DNA of 24,711 nt from CBFDBF01 sp050293315 (GTDB lineage: Bacteria; Pseudomonadota; Gammaproteobacteria; Chromatiales; Chromatiaceae). The notes under the pieces are model-generated. The model was not told the origin of the DNA. It did not search any database and was given only the letters and a program-made list of their open reading frames with translations. Of this stretch, positions 24,166 through 24,711 are shown piece by piece. Position numbers and translations under genes: made by a program. Within the stretch, counting starts at the first letter, position 1. Each line of letters starts with the position of its first letter. Location of the stretch: assembly GCA_050293315.1 (NCBI GenBank), contig JBNKMS010000027.1, forward strand, positions 1-24,711. The letters run 5' to 3'.

Positions 24166-24171
24166 GGCCTG

Positions 24172-24200
24172 TTAACACTGAACCAGCAGTTATATATAAT
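24172..24200 (+). promoter_or_regulatory. sigma-70 promoter of ssrA
   Basis: TTAACA (24172-24177, 5 of 6) and TATAAT (24195-24200, perfect) are spaced 17 bp. Transcription would begin near 24207, leaving about 11 nt to be removed by RNase P to form the mature 5' end at 24218. Confidence 0.85.
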
Positions 24201-24217
24201 GTCATAGTAGTAACCAC

Positions 24218-24583
24218 GGGGGCGACTTGGCTTCGACGCGAGTAGCAAAACCTGAGGTGCATGCCGAGGTTGCAGATATCCTCGTAAATCCGTCTGCAAA
24301 ATGATAGTTGCCAACAACGACAACTACGCTCTAGCCGCTTAAACCCCGGTTGGGAGCCGTCTGACTGAAGCCGTGCTTGTGCGTTCAGATCTCAGGCGTC
24401 GATTCTCACAAGATCGTGAAGAAGCACGTTCGGGGCGGACTCACTAAAACTTTACCGAAATCGCTGCTCTGACCGCCCTGTCTGTCGGGTATCAGGTGGT
24501 TAAACTTAATAGACTAGACTAAGCATGTAGAGCCAAAGGCGGAGTGCTTACGGACGCGGGTTCGATTCCCGCCGCCTCCACCA
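24218..24583 (+). ncRNA. ssrA: transfer-messenger RNA (tmRNA)
   Basis: This 366-nt single-piece tmRNA rescues stalled ribosomes with SmpB. The 5' GGGGGCG (24218-24224) pairs over 7 bp (one G-U) with CGCCTCC (24573-24579), followed by A and an encoded CCA. The T arm reads GCGGGTTCGATTCCCGC. The tag frame is at 24310-24342: resume codon GCC, then AAC AAC GAC AAC TAC GCT CTA GCC GCT TAA, giving ANNDNYALAA. The end ALAA is the degron for ClpXP. The upstream TAGTTGCC fits the usual resume-codon context. E. coli's tag is ANDENYALAA, so two residues differ. Confidence 0.97.
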
Positions 24584-24591
24584 ACATAAAT

Positions 24592-24621
24592 AAAGGGCTA
24601 TCCATTGGATAGCCCTTTTTT
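24592..24621 (+). terminator. intrinsic terminator of ssrA
   Basis: GGGCTATCC and GGATAGCCC form a perfect 9-bp stem with an ATT loop, followed by six T; flanking AAA and TTT extend it to 12 bp. It starts 9 bp after the tmRNA CCA end. Confidence 0.95.
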
Positions 24622-24662
24622 ATGTTGTGGCGGTGTGGATGAGAATCCGCGTTCCGGGTTTT

Positions 24663-24711
24663 GGACAGGGATGTCCTTATGCCGCGGAGGCCAGGGATGG
24701 CCGAGAGCGGC
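24663..24711 (+). other. two hairpins with GGGA loops (CsrA-like sites or repeat)
   Basis: GGACA-GGGA-TGTCC (24663-24676) and GGCCA-GGGA-TGGCC (24689-24702) are perfect 5-bp stems with GGGA loops. The second is framed by GCCGC (24681-24685) and GCGGC (24707-24711). The first contains ACAGGGATGT, an exact match to the CsrA/RsmA core ACARGGAUGU. The window ends here. It may belong to a leader, a small RNA, or a dispersed repeat. Confidence 0.5.

Noticed and set aside
24560..24711. Integration site of a mobile element at the 3' end of ssrA
   Set aside because: tmRNA 3' ends are common attachment sites, but no second copy of the T-arm/acceptor sequence and no integrase is present before the window ends.
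1..24711. CRISPR array or defence island
   Set aside because: No regularly spaced direct repeats and no cas, nuclease or toxin-antitoxin genes other than the ratA/ratB pair, which is a core-genome pair.

Overview
The window reads as ordinary chromosome of a gammaproteobacterium. The gene orders rpsF-rpsR-DUF2232-rplI-dnaB-alr-radA, grpE-dnaK-dnaJ-dapB, lapA-lapB-pyrF and nadK-recN-fur/bamE-ratB-ratA-smpB-ssrA are typical of free-living gammaproteobacteria (the recN-fur-bamE order recalls Pseudomonas and Chromatiales). Flagellar FliK, two c-di-GMP-type PilZ proteins and a tmRNA tag ending in YALAA agree. I cannot name the genus; a Chromatiales-like bacterium is a guess from overall gene order and protein character. 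There is no transposase, integrase, phage gene or CRISPR array.

Layout. Positions 1-138 hold no gene I can support. At 139-2525 an atypical PilZ protein (minus) is divergent from a CNNM/CBS membrane protein, which is followed by a canonical MapZ-like PilZ protein (plus). From 2535 to about 17.05 kb everything is on the minus strand. In transcription order it is grpE-dnaK-dnaJ-dapB (heat shock and lysine biosynthesis), orphan fliK, lapA-lapB-pyrF, rpsF-rpsR-DUF2232-rplI, and dnaB-alr-radA (last three overlapping). From 17.4 kb, nadK and recN run on the plus strand, fur (minus) is divergent from bamE (plus), a sodium-coupled transporter with ratA and ratB runs on the minus strand, and smpB and ssrA (tmRNA) close the window on the plus strand.

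Regulation visible in the DNA. There are two near-consensus sigma-32 promoters (grpE, dnaK), a near-consensus sigma-54 promoter in front of fliK, and sigma-70 promoters before ssrA and the CNNM gene, with weaker ones before rpsF, nadK and smpB. The rpsF leader can fold into a long stem, probably related to S6:S18 autoregulation. The tmRNA ends in a clear intrinsic terminator.

Most interesting. (1) The dapB-fliK junction carries a nested inverted repeat that overlaps both the sigma-54 promoter and the fliK ribosome-binding site. Read-through transcripts could hide the ribosome-binding site, while sigma-54-initiated transcripts would lack the pairing arms. (2) The 450-bp grpE-nadK gap holds two adjacent palindromic elements, one MITE-like with near-perfect 12-bp terminal inverted repeats. 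(3) Just after ssrA two hairpins present GGGA loops, one an exact match to the CsrA/RsmA ACARGGAUGU core. (4) BamE and ribosomal protein bS6 carry unusual acidic C-terminal tails. I see no wholly new multi-gene system here.
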